The notes below the pieces were generated by a model. It saw only the letters and a list, made by a program, of their open reading frames with translations, had not been told where the DNA came from and made no database searches. Shown here one piece after another: positions 1 to 7,670 of a DNA stretch of 7,776 nucleotides. How positions within the stretch are numbered: position 1 is the first letter of the stretch; each line of letters begins with the position of its first letter. The stretch covers positions 1-7,776 of the forward strand of contig CAUDDP010000086.1 of NCBI GenBank assembly GCA_958448395.1. Reading direction: 5' to 3'. This DNA comes from an uncultured Oscillospiraceae bacterium. GTDB lineage: Bacteria > Bacillota > Clostridia > Oscillospirales > Ruminococcaceae. The position numbers were made by a program, and so were the translations under genes.

Positions 1-180
1 CTACGCTGTCTGCCTGTGTCCGCTGTCCGCCATTGTACGTTGTGCAAACTTGCAGCCTTGCCACTCTAAATTTCTGTATTCTGTACTGTTTTGTTATTTT
101 CAGAGGGCGGACAGCGGCGGCTTATTCCTCATTCCGCTACTTTATCCATCTCGTTTCCTTTGCAGGGGACAGCTTGTTCC
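1..180. repeat. Direct repeat, copy 1 (left end cut by window)
   Basis: This pairs with 243-424. Bases 1-55 are identical to 243-297. After that the copies differ by scattered substitutions and a few 1-2 base indels, up to a shared GGGGACAGCTTGT segment (165-177 and 409-421). Inside the copy, CCGCTGTCCGCC (20-31) is the exact reverse complement of GGCGGACAGCGG (106-117), so a 12-bp stem could close a ~74-base loop. A smaller palindrome TGCAA-AC-TTGCA lies near 43-54. The window starts inside the unit, so more copies may lie upstream. Function unknown. Confidence 0.85.
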
Positions 181-242
181 ACGAAAATCCTTTTTTGTAT
201 TCTCTCTTTCGGATACCAGTCTCATCTCCGCCGGCAGAATCG

Positions 243-424
243 CTACGCTGTCTGCCTGTGTCCGCTGTCCGCCATTGTACGTTGTGCAAACTTGCAGTCT
301 TGCCACTCTAAGTTTCTGTATTCTGGTATCGTTTTGTTATTTTAGAGGGCGGACAGCGGAAGCTTTTTCCTCATTCCGTCACCAAAACTCTAATTGCAGC
401 GTTTCGCAGGGGACAGCTTGTCCC
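243..424. repeat. Direct repeat, copy 2
   Basis: Second copy of the unit at 1-180, offset by 242 bp at its left end and 244 bp at its right end. The 12-bp inverted arms are preserved exactly (262-273 and 348-359), although the sequence between and beside them has drifted. Retention of both arms beside drifting sequence hints that a paired structure may be maintained, but two copies are too few to show it. No reading frame is conserved between the copies. Confidence 0.85.
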
Positions 425-428
425 CTGC
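406..428. repeat. Perfect 10-bp stem hairpin
   Basis: GCAGGGGACA (406-415), loop GCT, then TGTCCCCTGC (419-428): a perfect inverted repeat. It is not followed by a T-run (the next bases are ACCCCTCC), so it does not look like a rho-independent terminator. The matching place in repeat copy 1 (from 162) keeps the left arm but has a degenerate right arm (TGTTCC). It could be a REP-like structure or part of the larger repeat. Confidence 0.75.
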
Positions 429-433
429 ACCCC

Positions 434-486
434 TCCGCCAAGCTGAGCCAGCTTGACCGCAGTCGCCTGCGGCAACTCGCCGCCGC
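434..486 (-). repeat. Dispersed hairpin repeat, inverted copy
   Basis: The reverse complement of this segment reads GGCGGCGAGTTGCCGCAG followed by GCGACTGCGGTCAAGCTGG and ends in CAGCTTGGCGGA. It matches 3114-3155 over about 42 bases with only a one-base length difference and one or two substitutions. Its left part also matches the unit at 3021-3040. It contains two successive hairpins: CCGCAG-GCGA-CTGCGG and AAGCTG-GCT-CAGCTT. Two or three copies in under 8 kb, all intergenic, suggest a REP-like family in this genome. The repeat directly abuts the parS site. Confidence 0.75.
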
Positions 487-502
487 TGTTTCACGTGAAA
501 CA
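487..502. other. parS chromosome-partitioning site (ParB/Spo0J binding)
   Basis: TGTTTCACGTGAAACA is a perfect 16-bp palindrome and a full match to the Bacillus parS consensus TGTTNCACGTGAAACA. It is the DNA site on which the CTP-dependent clamp protein ParB (Spo0J) loads and spreads, acting with ParA/Soj and SMC in segregation of the origin region. It sits 22 bp upstream of the first start codon and just ahead of that gene's ribosome binding site. ParB spreading could therefore affect transcription of this operon. The presence of yabB/rsmI-type genes beside it fits an origin-proximal location. The motif match is certain; binding is inferred. Confidence 0.9.
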
Positions 503-524
503 ATCTATTAGAAAGGAACTTCCC

Positions 525-1271
525 ATGATGCCCAACTGGAAAAAAGAACCCCTCACCGGTGGAATGCATGTCTATGTAAGTGAAAACCATCGCTTCGGCA
601 CAGATGCATTCCTGCTGGCACACTTCGCCGGTTGGCGAAAAAAAGACCTCGTCTGTGATCTTGGCACGGGCTGCGGCATTATCCCCATGATGATGCAGCG
701 ACAAGCACCACCCCATCATATCTGGGGGGTGGATATTCAATCCGATGCCATTGCACAATTTACACAAGCTGTCATAGAATGTGATGTACAGAATACTGTC
801 ACACCTATCTGTGCAGACCTGAAACAACTCTGGACAGATGCCCCCTTACAGCAGTGCGATCTCGTCACCTGCAATCCCCCCTATAAAGCGTATCAGGCAG
901 GATTGGAAAGCCAACTGACAGCACAAAAAATTGCACGGCATGAAATTCTCTGTACCATTGCAGACGTGTGTCAGGCAGCAAACCGCCTGCTGAAATTTGG
1001 CGGCAGACTCTGTATCTGCAATCGTTCGGAACGGCTTGCGGACTGCATCGCCGCTATGCAGCAATCTCACATCGAACCCAAACGGCTGCAATTTGTCTCC
1101 AAAAATCCAGATTCTGCACCATGGCTCTTTCTTCTGGAGGGACGAAAGGGCGGAAAATCCTTTTTAAATGTGCTGCCACAGTTCTATGTACGGGACGGCA
1201 ATGCCGATTCCCAAGCAGTACAGGCACTCTATCGTTTACCAGAATCACCAAACAAGGAGGTATCGCCATGA
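525..1271 (+). CDS. trmN: tRNA1(Val) adenine(37)-N6-methyltransferase-like protein (TrmN6/YabB family)
   Basis: A 248-residue class I S-adenosylmethionine methyltransferase of the TrmN6/YabB family, whose E. coli member methylates N6 of adenine 37 in tRNA1(Val). Visible motifs are the SAM-binding loop DLGTGCG (residues 45-51), the acidic end of strand 2 in GVD (68-70), and the catalytic NPPY (117-120) typical of N6-adenine and related amino-methyltransferases. The N-terminal FGTDAFLLAHF is also typical of the family. I chose ATG 525 because GAAAGGA (511-517) sits 7 bases ahead; ATG 528 is possible. An in-frame upstream start at 453 would translate through the parS site and the repeat and lacks a proper site. 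The stop overlaps the rsmI start by 4 bp (ATGA). The exact substrate is inferred from family. Confidence 0.85.
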   Translation: MMPNWKKEPLTGGMHVYVSENHRFGTDAFLLAHFAGWRKKDLVCDLGTGCGIIPMMMQRQAPPHHIWGVDIQSDAIAQFTQAVIECDVQNTVTPICADLKQLWTDAPLQQCDLVTCNPPYKAYQAGLESQLTAQKIARHEILCTIADVCQAANRLLKFGGRLCICNRSERLADCIAAMQQSHIEPKRLQFVSKNPDSAPWLFLLEGRKGGKSFLNVLPQFYVRDGNADSQAVQALYRLPESPNKEVSP

Positions 1272-2107
1272 GCGGCACATTATATGTCATTGGAACTCCT
1301 ATCGGCAACTTAGAGGATATGACACTGCGGCAGCTGCGGATTCTGCAAGAGGTGGATTTTATTGCAGCGGAAGACACCCGTGTCACCCGAAAACTGCTGA
1401 GTCACTACGAGATACATACCCCCATGGTCAGCTATCACGATCACAGTGGTCAATTGGTCACACAACAACTTTTACAACGCATTGCTGCTGGAGAAACATG
1501 CGGTATTGTCACAGATGCTGGTATGCCGTGTATTTCTGACCCCGGAGAAATTTTAGTTCGTCTCTGCAAAGAACAGGGCATTTCCGTCACCGCCGTCCCC
1601 GGTCCAAGTGCTGCGATCACCGCACTTGCGATTTCTGGACAGGAAACCGGACGGTTTACGTTTGAGGGATTTCTCTCTGTCACCAGAAAACAGCGGCAGG
1701 CACATCTGGAAGAGCTGAAAACAGAACGTCGTACTATGATTTTCTACGAAGCACCGCACAAATTGGTACGAACCCTGACCGATTTTGCAGATTATTTCGG
1801 TGGAGAACGTGCTCTCTCTATTTGCCGGGAACTGACAAAGCTGCACGAAGAAGTTTGGAAAACAACCATTGCAGAAGCATTGCAGCGGTATGCAGTACAG
1901 CCACCAAAGGGGGAATTTGTTCTGATTGTAGCAGGCTTACCGGAGCAGGAGGGAAATCCCATTTCGGTCAGCATAGAAGAAGCCGTCAAACAGGTGCAGC
2001 AACGAATCGAAACGGGCGAACGACTGACAGATGCCTGCAAAATCGTAGCAGCAGAAACTGGCTACCGTAAACAAGTATTATACCAGAAAATTTCAGAGCA
2101 AAAATAA
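1268..2107 (+). CDS. rsmI: 16S rRNA (cytidine(1402)-2'-O)-methyltransferase RsmI
   Basis: RsmI (YraL; YabC in Bacillus) adds the 2'-O-methyl group to C1402 of 16S rRNA in the decoding centre, using SAM, and acts in the cytoplasm on the 30S subunit. The 279-residue product has the normal family length. It shows the tetrapyrrole-methylase-like fold signatures: LYVIGTPIGNLEDMTLR at the N-terminus (5-21), AEDTR (34-38), VTDAGMPCISDPG (81-93), AVPGPSA (109-115), FYEAPHK (159-165) and CREL (186-189). The start at ATG 1268 is supported by AAGGAGG at 1254-1260, 7 bases ahead and inside the end of the upstream gene, plus the 4-bp ATGA overlap. This suggests translational coupling. The longer in-frame extension to 968 is just the upstream gene read in another frame. 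Confidence 0.95.
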   Translation: MSGTLYVIGTPIGNLEDMTLRQLRILQEVDFIAAEDTRVTRKLLSHYEIHTPMVSYHDHSGQLVTQQLLQRIAAGETCGIVTDAGMPCISDPGEILVRLCKEQGISVTAVPGPSAAITALAISGQETGRFTFEGFLSVTRKQRQAHLEELKTERRTMIFYEAPHKLVRTLTDFADYFGGERALSICRELTKLHEEVWKTTIAEALQRYAVQPPKGEFVLIVAGLPEQEGNPISVSIEEAVKQVQQRIETGERLTDACKIVAAETGYRKQVLYQKISEQK

Positions 2108-2129
2108 AAGATATATGGAGGGATTTCCG

Positions 2130-2903
2130 ATGTTCGCAAATTATCATACGCATACGTTCCGCTGCCAACATGCAACTGGCGAAGATAAAGCCTATGTAGA
2201 ACAGGCAATTCAAAACGGCATGAAAATTTTGGGCTTTTCCGACCATTGTCCGTGGGTCTTTTCTGACGGCTATCATTCCTCCATTCGAATGTGTCCGGAG
2301 GAGCTGGACGGCTACTTTCATTCCCTCACTTCTCTGAAACAGGAATACGCTGATGACATTACCATTTATATCGGCTTTGAATCGGAGTATGTCTCGGAAA
2401 TGATACCGGCACAACAACAATTATTAAAAGACTATCCAGTAGACTATATGATTCTCGGCGAACATTTTCTATATCCGGAACAAAAGGGCATTTATAGCAG
2501 CAGACCAACGAAGGAAGAAACCGAGCTGGAATACTATGTCAATCTGGTGATAGAAGCAATGGAAACTGGTCAATATCTCTATGTCGCACATCCAGACTTG
2601 TTTCACTTTATCGGAGACCATGCCATCTATGAAAAGCACTTCCGGCGGCTTTGTGAATATCTCAAGAAAAAAGAAATTCCCATTGAAATCAACATGCTCG
2701 GCTGGACAGAACGGCGGCATTATCCGAATGCACAGTTTTTACAAATCGCACAGTCTGTCGGCAACACCGCCATCATCGGCTGTGATGCCCATACACCAGA
2801 AGCATTAAACGATACCGCATCTCAAGCAGAATGCAGAAAATTAGCAGAAACATATCAGCTGCCATTGATAGAGACCTTGCCTAAACTGGGGATTCAAACA
2901 TAA
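2130..2903 (+). CDS. hisJ: PHP-family histidinol-phosphatase (HisJ/HisK-like)
   Basis: A 257-residue PHP-domain phosphoesterase most like the monofunctional histidinol-phosphatases (HisJ/HisK), which remove phosphate from L-histidinol phosphate in the penultimate stage of histidine synthesis. The metal-site residues of the PHP fold are all present: H6 and H8 (YHTHTF), D38-H39 (FSDHCPW), E84 (GFESEY), H112 (LGEHF), H154 (VAHPDLF), and D219 with H221 (GCDAHTP). I chose ATG 2130 because GGAGGG (2117-2122) precedes it by 7 bases; the ATG at 2115 overlaps that site. It lies 22 bp after rsmI and is followed by a terminator, so it is probably the last gene of this operon. No other his gene is in view, so the substrate rests on family similarity; another phosphoesterase role is possible. 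Confidence 0.8.
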   Translation: MFANYHTHTFRCQHATGEDKAYVEQAIQNGMKILGFSDHCPWVFSDGYHSSIRMCPEELDGYFHSLTSLKQEYADDITIYIGFESEYVSEMIPAQQQLLKDYPVDYMILGEHFLYPEQKGIYSSRPTKEETELEYYVNLVIEAMETGQYLYVAHPDLFHFIGDHAIYEKHFRRLCEYLKKKEIPIEINMLGWTERRHYPNAQFLQIAQSVGNTAIIGCDAHTPEALNDTASQAECRKLAETYQLPLIETLPKLGIQT

Positions 2904-2924
2904 TTCTCATACAAAACAGAAAAT

Positions 2925-2962
2925 AAAGCGGTGTGGAAGATGCCATGCCGCTTTGTTCTTTT
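2925..2962 (+). terminator. Rho-independent terminator of the trmN-rsmI-hisJ operon
   Basis: A 12-bp stem, AAAGCGGTGTGG (2925-2936) with CCATGCCGCTTT (2943-2954), contains two central G-U wobbles and a six-base loop. It is followed by GTTCTTTTCT. The A-rich bases upstream can also pair with the T-tract. It begins 22 bp after the hisJ stop. Confidence 0.85.
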
Positions 2963-3009
2963 CTGAGGATACTACAAACCACGGAAATCCATTTTCAAAT
3001 GATGAAGTA

Positions 3010-3168
3010 GATTGCACGCCGCAGGCGGCGAGTCGCCGCAGACAGCCCACCCACCGTTATGAAATGGAAAAGATGGGGCATATGATGCCCTCAAGGGCGG
3101 GAAACGATTGCACGCCGCAGGCGACTGCGGTCAAGCTGGCTCCAGCTTGGCGGAGATGAAACCGTTAT
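3010..3168 (+). repeat. Two units of the dispersed hairpin repeat
   Basis: Both units begin GATTGCACGCCGCAGGCG (3010-3027 and 3106-3123, 96 bp apart) and both end with ACCGTTAT (3053-3060 and 3161-3168). The first unit has the short hairpin GCGGCGA-G-TCGCCGC. The second has CCGCAG-GCGA-CTGCGG and AAGCTGG-CT-CCAGCTT. The second unit matches the inverted copy at 434-486 almost base for base. Shared ends with different middles suggest a modular repeat family rather than simple duplication. GC content is visibly higher than in the surrounding AT-rich spacer. Confidence 0.75.
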
Positions 3169-3187
3169 CCGTGAGAGAAACTACAAA

Positions 3188-3321
3188 CTATAAATAAGCA
3201 TGCTAAGCGGCTTGCACAAGTTAGCAGCACATTTTTTGCTGGAAAACCTATTTTGGGTGGCAGGGAAAGCAGAAACACTTGGATTTTGTTGTGCAAAACG
3301 ACAAGGCGTGCTCATTTATAG
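3188..3321. repeat. Nested imperfect inverted repeat, possible long stem-loop
   Basis: CTATAAATAAGCATGC (from 3188) and TTGCACAA (3212-3219) face TTGTGCAA (3289-3296) and GCGTGCTCATTTATAG (3306-3321). The outer arms pair over 16 positions with one A-C mismatch and one G-U wobble. After a poorly paired section the inner 8 bp are perfect. The ~70-base interior carries no visible gene. It could be a small folded RNA, the ends of an older insertion, or part of the larger 2980-3342 element. No dedicated promoter was recognised for it. Confidence 0.45.
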
Positions 3322-3421
3322 CTACAAAAATGGATTTCCGTGTGTGAATTGCTGTGAAATATATACAAAAAAACAGTCTGTTTCCGCTGCAACTTTTTCA
3401 CCCGGAATCGACGCCTTTTCC

Positions 3422-3451
3422 TTGACAATTCGTTTTTTTCTGTGTTATAAT
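3422..3451 (+). promoter_or_regulatory. Strong sigma-A promoter of the marR-ABC operon
   Basis: Consensus -35 TTGACA (3422-3427), an 18-bp spacer, and consensus -10 TATAAT (3446-3451), preceded by TG one base upstream (extended -10, 3443-3444). The expected transcription start is near 3457-3460, which places it inside the operator palindromes. A promoter this close to consensus is typical of an operon held down by a repressor. Confidence 0.92.
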
Positions 3452-3453
3452 AT

Positions 3454-3485
3454 TGTTCATCGTCGAACTGTTCATGATTGAACAA
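3454..3485. promoter_or_regulatory. Tandem operator for the MarR repressor (predicted)
   Basis: Two adjacent palindromes of the form GTTC-N6-GAAC: GTTCATCGTCGAAC (3455-3468) and GTTCATGATTGAAC (3470-3483), placed 15 bp apart. The second extends to a perfect TGTTCA-TGAT-TGAACA (3469-3484). The outermost arms also form ATTGTTCA (3452-3459) / TGAACAAT (3479-3486). They start directly after the -10 box and cover the likely transcription start, so a bound MarR dimer would block initiation. Assignment to the adjacent MarR is inferred from position. Confidence 0.8.
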
Positions 3486-3500
3486 TTTGAAATCCAGAAA

Positions 3501-3506
3501 AGGAGG
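3501..3506 (+). promoter_or_regulatory. Ribosome binding site of marR
   Basis: AGGAGG, 8 bases before ATG 3515. It decides the start: the in-frame GTG at 3506 overlaps this site and is therefore not a plausible initiator. Confidence 0.85.
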
Positions 3507-3514
3507 TGTTTTAC

Positions 3515-3973
3515 ATGAAGCATCTGTTTCCACAGCTGCGGCAGCTTTGCGTTTTGACGACACGGTACTGCCTGCATGCAAATGGGATAAAAACACAGGA
3601 ACAGCTGATTGGCATGCATAGCTGGTTGATTCATTTTCTCTATCAACAGCAGGATACCCCAGTTTATCAGCGAGACATTGAGAAGAAATTTTCAATTCGC
3701 CGTTCCACGGTAACGGCAACGTTAAATCGCATGGAGAAAAATGGCTTGATTGTACGGCAATCTGTACCGCAGGATGCACGTCTGAAACGGATTGTGCTGA
3801 CAGAAAAGGCGATTGCTCTGCACTATGATGTGGAACAGGAATGCCAGCTTTTTGAACAGATTCTGACGGAGGGGTGTTCTCCAGAGGAACTGGAACAGTT
3901 CCAAAAAATGCTGAAAATTATGTGCCAAAATCTTGAAACCTTTGAAAATGAAGGAGGTCATTCCACATGTTGA
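3515..3973 (+). CDS. MarR-family transcriptional regulator
   Basis: A 152-residue MarR-type winged-helix regulator, of usual family length, expected to act as a dimer that binds palindromic DNA and releases it on ligand binding. The winged helix lies at about residues 48-98. Helices with TPVYQRDIEKKF (48-59) and the recognition helix RRSTVTATLNRMEKNGLI (62-79) are followed by the wing with the family signature PQDARLKRIVLTEKA (85-99; D87, R89). Flanking N- and C-terminal helices would form the dimer interface. It is the first gene of the efflux operon, directly behind a promoter carrying two palindromes. Autoregulation and repression of the two ABC genes is the natural reading. Its end overlaps the next start by 7 bp. 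The inducing ligand cannot be told from sequence. Confidence 0.93.
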   Translation: MKHLFPQLRQLCVLTTRYCLHANGIKTQEQLIGMHSWLIHFLYQQQDTPVYQRDIEKKFSIRRSTVTATLNRMEKNGLIVRQSVPQDARLKRIVLTEKAIALHYDVEQECQLFEQILTEGCSPEELEQFQKMLKIMCQNLETFENEGGHSTC

Positions 3974-5709
3974 AACGACTTGCCGGGTGTATCCGGCAGT
4001 ACAAGGGTGCTTCTCTACTTTCCCCTTTGTTTGTGACGCTTGAGGTCATTATGGAGGTTATCATACCGCTTTTGATGGCAAAATTGATTGATGACGGGAT
4101 TGATGGTGCAAACCAAGCGGCAATTCTTCAGACTGGCGGTATTTTGGCAGTCTGTTGTGTGCTTTCTTTGCTATTTGGTGCACTGGCAGGGCATTATGCT
4201 GCAAAAGCATCTGCCGGCTTTGCCAAAAACATTCGGCATGACTTATTCCATGCCGTACAGGGGTTCTCGTTTTTCAATATTGATCGCTTTTCTACGTCCA
4301 GTATTGTAACCCGTCTCACGACAGATGTCACGAACCTGCAAAATGCCTATCAGATGCTGGTGCGGGTTGCCCTGCGTTCGCCGACAATGCTGATTTTCTC
4401 GTTGGCGATGGCAATCCGGATTAACTGGAAACTGGCATTGATTTTTGTGGCAGCCATTCCGCTTCTGGGGCTGCTGGTTCTGGTTCTCATGCGTAGCGTA
4501 CACCCTATCTTTGAACGGGTCTTCCGTACTTATGATAAGCTGAACAATGTCGTACAGGAAAATGTACATGGGGTACGAGTCGTAAAGGCGTTTGTCAGAG
4601 AAGATCATGAAATCGGCAAGTTCTCGCAGATTTCAAAGAAGATCTATGAGGATTTCTGCAAGGCAGAAAGAAGAATGTCTTTTGCTATGCCTGGAATGCA
4701 GCTTGCAGTCTATGGATGTATTTTGCTGCTGTCGTGGTTCGGGGCAAGAATGATTGTCGGAACACATGGTGTAGACCTGACAACAGGGGAACTGATGAGT
4801 CTGATGACTTATGCACTGCAAATTCTGGGGGCTTTGATGATGCTCTCCATGATTTTTGTGATGGTTATTATGTCCAGAGCATCCGCAGAGAGAGTGGTAG
4901 AGATTCTGGAGGAACAGAGCGATCTGACCAATCCAGAACAGCCTATTACAGAAGTGAAGGACGGCAGTGTAGACTTTTCGCATGTGTTCTTCAGCTACTC
5001 CAAACGCATGGACAAATGTTGTCTGAAGGATATTGATTTGCAGATTCCGTCTGGCATGACAGTCGGCATTCTCGGCGGCACTGGCAGCTCAAAGAGTTCT
5101 TTGGTACAGCTGATTCCAAGATTATATGATGTCACAGACGGTGTTGTAAAGGTCGGCGGTGTCGATGTACGGGATTATGATATGACAGCACTGCGAAATC
5201 AGGTTGCCATGGTGCTGCAAAAGAATGTGTTGTTCTCCGGTTCGATTCGGGAAAACCTGCTCTGGGGGAATGAGGATGCCACCGATGCAGAATTGCAGGA
5301 AGCCTGTCGGCTTGCCCATGCGGATGAATTTATCAATACCTTCCCGGATGGCTATGATACCCATATTGAACAGGGTGGTGCGAATGTCTCCGGTGGACAG
5401 AAGCAGCGGCTTTGCATTGCAAGAGCGTTGCTGAAAAAGCCGAAAATTCTGATTCTGGATGACTCCACCAGTGCAGTAGATACCAAGACAGATGCCTCTA
5501 TTCGGCAGGCATTGCGGACGTATCTGCCAGAAACCACGAAATTTATTATTGCACAGCGGATTTCTTCCTTGCAGGAAGCGGATTTGATTCTGGTTTTGGA
5601 TGGCGGTGTCATCCATGGCATGGGTACACACGAAGAACTGCTGCAAAGCGATGCGATTTATCAGGAAGTTTATGCAGAACAAAATAAGAAAGGCGGTGTG
5701 ACAGCATGA
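3967..5709 (+). CDS. ABC exporter half-transporter, degenerate-site subunit of a heterodimer
   Basis: A 580-residue type IV (ABCB/MsbA-like) half-transporter: six membrane segments in about residues 15-305, then a nucleotide-binding domain at about 330-575. The Walker A is GGTGSSKS (370-377) with Ser375 where glycine is usual. The Q-loop glutamine is Q418, the signature VSGGQ (474-478) is normal, and Walker B ends in D498. The catalytic glutamate is replaced by Asp499 (LDDSTSAVD), and the switch histidine by Gln530 (IAQR). These changes mark the non-hydrolysing side of heterodimeric exporters such as BmrC/BmrD, LmrC/LmrD and TM287/288. AAGGAGG (3951-3957) precedes ATG 3967. It overlaps marR by 7 bp and the partner gene by 4 bp. 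Likely role: multidrug or toxic-compound export; the substrate is unknown. Confidence 0.93.
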   Translation: MLKRLAGCIRQYKGASLLSPLFVTLEVIMEVIIPLLMAKLIDDGIDGANQAAILQTGGILAVCCVLSLLFGALAGHYAAKASAGFAKNIRHDLFHAVQGFSFFNIDRFSTSSIVTRLTTDVTNLQNAYQMLVRVALRSPTMLIFSLAMAIRINWKLALIFVAAIPLLGLLVLVLMRSVHPIFERVFRTYDKLNNVVQENVHGVRVVKAFVREDHEIGKFSQISKKIYEDFCKAERRMSFAMPGMQLAVYGCILLLSWFGARMIVGTHGVDLTTGELMSLMTYALQILGALMMLSMIFVMVIMSRASAERVVEILEEQSDLTNPEQPITEVKDGSVDFSHVFFSYSKRMDKCCLKDIDLQIPSGMTVGILGGTGSSKSSLVQLIPRLYDVTDGVVKVGGVDVRDYDMTALRNQVAMVLQKNVLFSGSIRENLLWGNEDATDAELQEACRLAHADEFINTFPDGYDTHIEQGGANVSGGQKQRLCIARALLKKPKILILDDSTSAVDTKTDASIRQALRTYLPETTKFIIAQRISSLQEADLILVLDGGVIHGMGTHEELLQSDAIYQEVYAEQNKKGGVTA

Positions 5710-7610
5710 GTGGGATGCGTGGAAGAGTGCCGGTTGGAACCGGTCAAAAGCCGGAACATACAGGAGCTGTCATGAAGCGGCTGCTTGGTTATTTAAAACC
5801 GTACCGGATTCGGTTGGTTTTGGTGTTTGTCTGTATCATTTTCAGTGCATTGGCGGGTGTTGTGAGTGCAACCTTTCTGGAGTCATTGATCAATGACTAC
5901 ATTGCACCGTTACTGTTGGAGGCAGAAGCGGATTATTCCGGTCTGCTGCTGATGATTTTGAAGATGGCGTGTATTTTTGCTGCCGGTGTACTGGCTTCCT
6001 TTCTATATGTAAGGCTGATGATTCCGGTTTCACAGGGCGTTTTGAAGAAGATTCGAGACGAAATGTTTTCTCATATGCAGACGCTGCCGATTCGCTATTT
6101 TGACCGGAATGCAACCGGTGATGTCATGAGCCTGTATACCAACGATACGGATACGCTGCGGCAGATGATGGCACAGAGCCTGCCACAGTTTGTTTCCTCT
6201 CTGGTTACCATCATCGCTGTTTTTGTTGCCATGCTGACAACCAGCATTTGGCTGACTTTGTTTGTCATTGTCTTTCTGGTTTTCATGCTGATGATTGTCA
6301 AGAATATTGGCGGTAAAAGCGGAAAATACTTTGTTGCCCAGCAAAATTCACTTGGTGACGTGAACGGTTATATTGAGGAAATGATTCATGGACAGAAGGT
6401 CGTCAAGGTGTTCTGTCACGAACCACAGGCAGCGGAAACCTTTGACAAGAAAAATGAAACGCTGTTTGAAAATGCGACGAAGGCAAATAGCTTTGCGAAT
6501 ATTCTCATGCCGATTACGAACAACCTTGGCAACCTGCAATATGTCTGCATTGCGATTCTGGGCGGTGTGTTGGCACTGCATGGAGTGGGCGGTCTGACAT
6601 TGGGAGCGATTGCAGCATTCTTACAGTTGAGCAAGAGCTTTACCCAGCCAATTGGACAGATTTCTCAGCAGGCGAGTGCGATTGTTATGGCATTGGCAGG
6701 TGCAGGTCGTATTTTTCATATGCTGGATGAACAGTCGGAGCAGGATGAAGGGTATGTACATCTTGTAAATGCCACTCGTGACAAGGATGGCAATCTTTGT
6801 AAAGCAGACCATCGTACCCACCTTTGGGCGTGGGAGCATCCGCATCAGGACGGCACAGTGACTTATACCGAACTACAGGGCGATGTGCAGATGGAACAAG
6901 TGGACTTTGGCTATGTGCCGGAGAAAATTGTTCTGCATGATGTCAGTCTGTATGCAAAGCCGGGGCAGAAGATTGCTTTTGTTGGAGCAACTGGTGCCGG
7001 AAAGACAACCATCACGAACCTGATTAACCGGTTCTATGATATTGCAGATGGTAAGGTGCGGTATGACGGCATCAACATCAACAAGATCTGCAAACCGGAT
7101 TTGCGGCGTTCGATGGGCATGGTATTGCAGGATGTTAACCTGTTTACGGGAACTGTGATGGATAACATCCGGTATGGTCGGTTGGATGCCACAGATGAGG
7201 AATGCATTGCAGCAGCAAAGCGGGCAAATGCCCATGACTTTATTATGCTGCTGCCGGACGGCTATGAAACCGTGCTGGAAGGAGACGGCTCCGGCTTGTC
7301 ACAGGGACAGCGGCAGTTGCTTTCTATTGCAAGGGCTGCGGTTGCTGACCCGCCAGTTATGATTCTGGACGAAGCAACGTCCTCCATTGATACCCGAACC
7401 GAACGGATTGTACAGGCTGGCATGGATGCCCTGATGAAGGGCAGAACTGTCTTTGTCATTGCACACCGCCTGTCTACCATTCAGAATGCAGATGTGATTC
7501 TGGTACTGGATCAGGGACGGGTCATTGAGCGTGGCAATCATGAGCAATTGATGGCACAGAAGGGACGGTATTACCAACTGCAAACGGGTACACTGCCGCC
7601 GCTGCAATAA
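5706..7610 (+). CDS. ABC exporter half-transporter, catalytic-site subunit of a heterodimer
   Basis: A 634-residue half-transporter partner of the preceding gene. A short polar N-terminus (1-22) is followed by six membrane segments (about 30-330) and a nucleotide-binding domain (about 392-630). Walker A GATGAGKT (427-434), Walker B D555 with catalytic Glu556 (LDEATSS), and switch His587 (IAHR) are all intact. The signature is LSQGQ (531-535) instead of LSGGQ. Its Walker motifs with the partner's VSGGQ make one good ATP site; its LSQGQ faces the partner's degenerate motifs. Between membrane and ATPase domains there is an extra ~45-residue polar linker (about 345-390, containing WAWEHPHQDGT). 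The start ATG 5706 overlaps the previous stop (ATGA), with AAAGGCGGTG as a slightly imperfect binding site. ATG 5715 or 5772 are less likely alternatives. Confidence 0.93.
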   Translation: MSGMRGRVPVGTGQKPEHTGAVMKRLLGYLKPYRIRLVLVFVCIIFSALAGVVSATFLESLINDYIAPLLLEAEADYSGLLLMILKMACIFAAGVLASFLYVRLMIPVSQGVLKKIRDEMFSHMQTLPIRYFDRNATGDVMSLYTNDTDTLRQMMAQSLPQFVSSLVTIIAVFVAMLTTSIWLTLFVIVFLVFMLMIVKNIGGKSGKYFVAQQNSLGDVNGYIEEMIHGQKVVKVFCHEPQAAETFDKKNETLFENATKANSFANILMPITNNLGNLQYVCIAILGGVLALHGVGGLTLGAIAAFLQLSKSFTQPIGQISQQASAIVMALAGAGRIFHMLDEQSEQDEGYVHLVNATRDKDGNLCKADHRTHLWAWEHPHQDGTVTYTELQGDVQMEQVDFGYVPEKIVLHDVSLYAKPGQKIAFVGATGAGKTTITNLINRFYDIADGKVRYDGININKICKPDLRRSMGMVLQDVNLFTGTVMDNIRYGRLDATDEECIAAAKRANAHDFIMLLPDGYETVLEGDGSGLSQGQRQLLSIARAAVADPPVMILDEATSSIDTRTERIVQAGMDALMKGRTVFVIAHRLSTIQNADVILVLDQGRVIERGNHEQLMAQKGRYYQLQTGTLPPLQ

Positions 7611-7630
7611 TTTTAAAATCAGATCATAAA

Positions 7631-7670
7631 GGAAAAACAGCTTCTCATTTGGAGGGGCTGTTTTTCTTTT
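7631..7670 (+). terminator. Rho-independent terminator of the efflux operon
   Basis: A long stem: AAAAACAGC (7633-7641) pairs with GCTGTTTTT (7657-7665). It extends inward through two G-U pairs and three Watson-Crick pairs to a five-base loop (7647-7651). A TTTTTCTTTT tract follows at 7661-7670. It starts 20 bp after the last stop codon. Confidence 0.92.

Larger units (their letters stand above)
1..486. other. Gene-free, repeat-rich intergenic region
   Basis: No credible gene is visible in this stretch. The open frames that cross it give low-complexity Cys/Ser/Phe-rich translations without a recognisable domain or a convincing ribosome binding site, and they run through the repeats in different frames in each copy. 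The content is instead repeats: two direct copies of a ~180-bp unit, a perfect hairpin at 406-428, and an inverted copy of a hairpin repeat at 434-486. I see no clear -35/-10 pair for the downstream operon, so its promoter is either atypical or lies outside the window. Confidence 0.7.
2980..3342. repeat. Intergenic element bounded by 16-bp perfect inverted repeats (MITE-like)
   Basis: CACGGAAATCCATTTT at 2980-2995 is the exact reverse complement of AAAATGGATTTCCGTG at 3327-3342. A third, diverged copy of the same end sequence (CACGAAAATCCTTTTTTGTA) occurs at 180-199 in the other repeat region. The 363-bp interval contains no credible gene, two hairpin repeat units (3010-3168) and a nested inverted repeat (3188-3321). 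I see no clear target-site duplication next to the ends, so mobility is only inferred. It lies between a terminator and the next promoter, a typical place for such non-coding insertions. Confidence 0.6.
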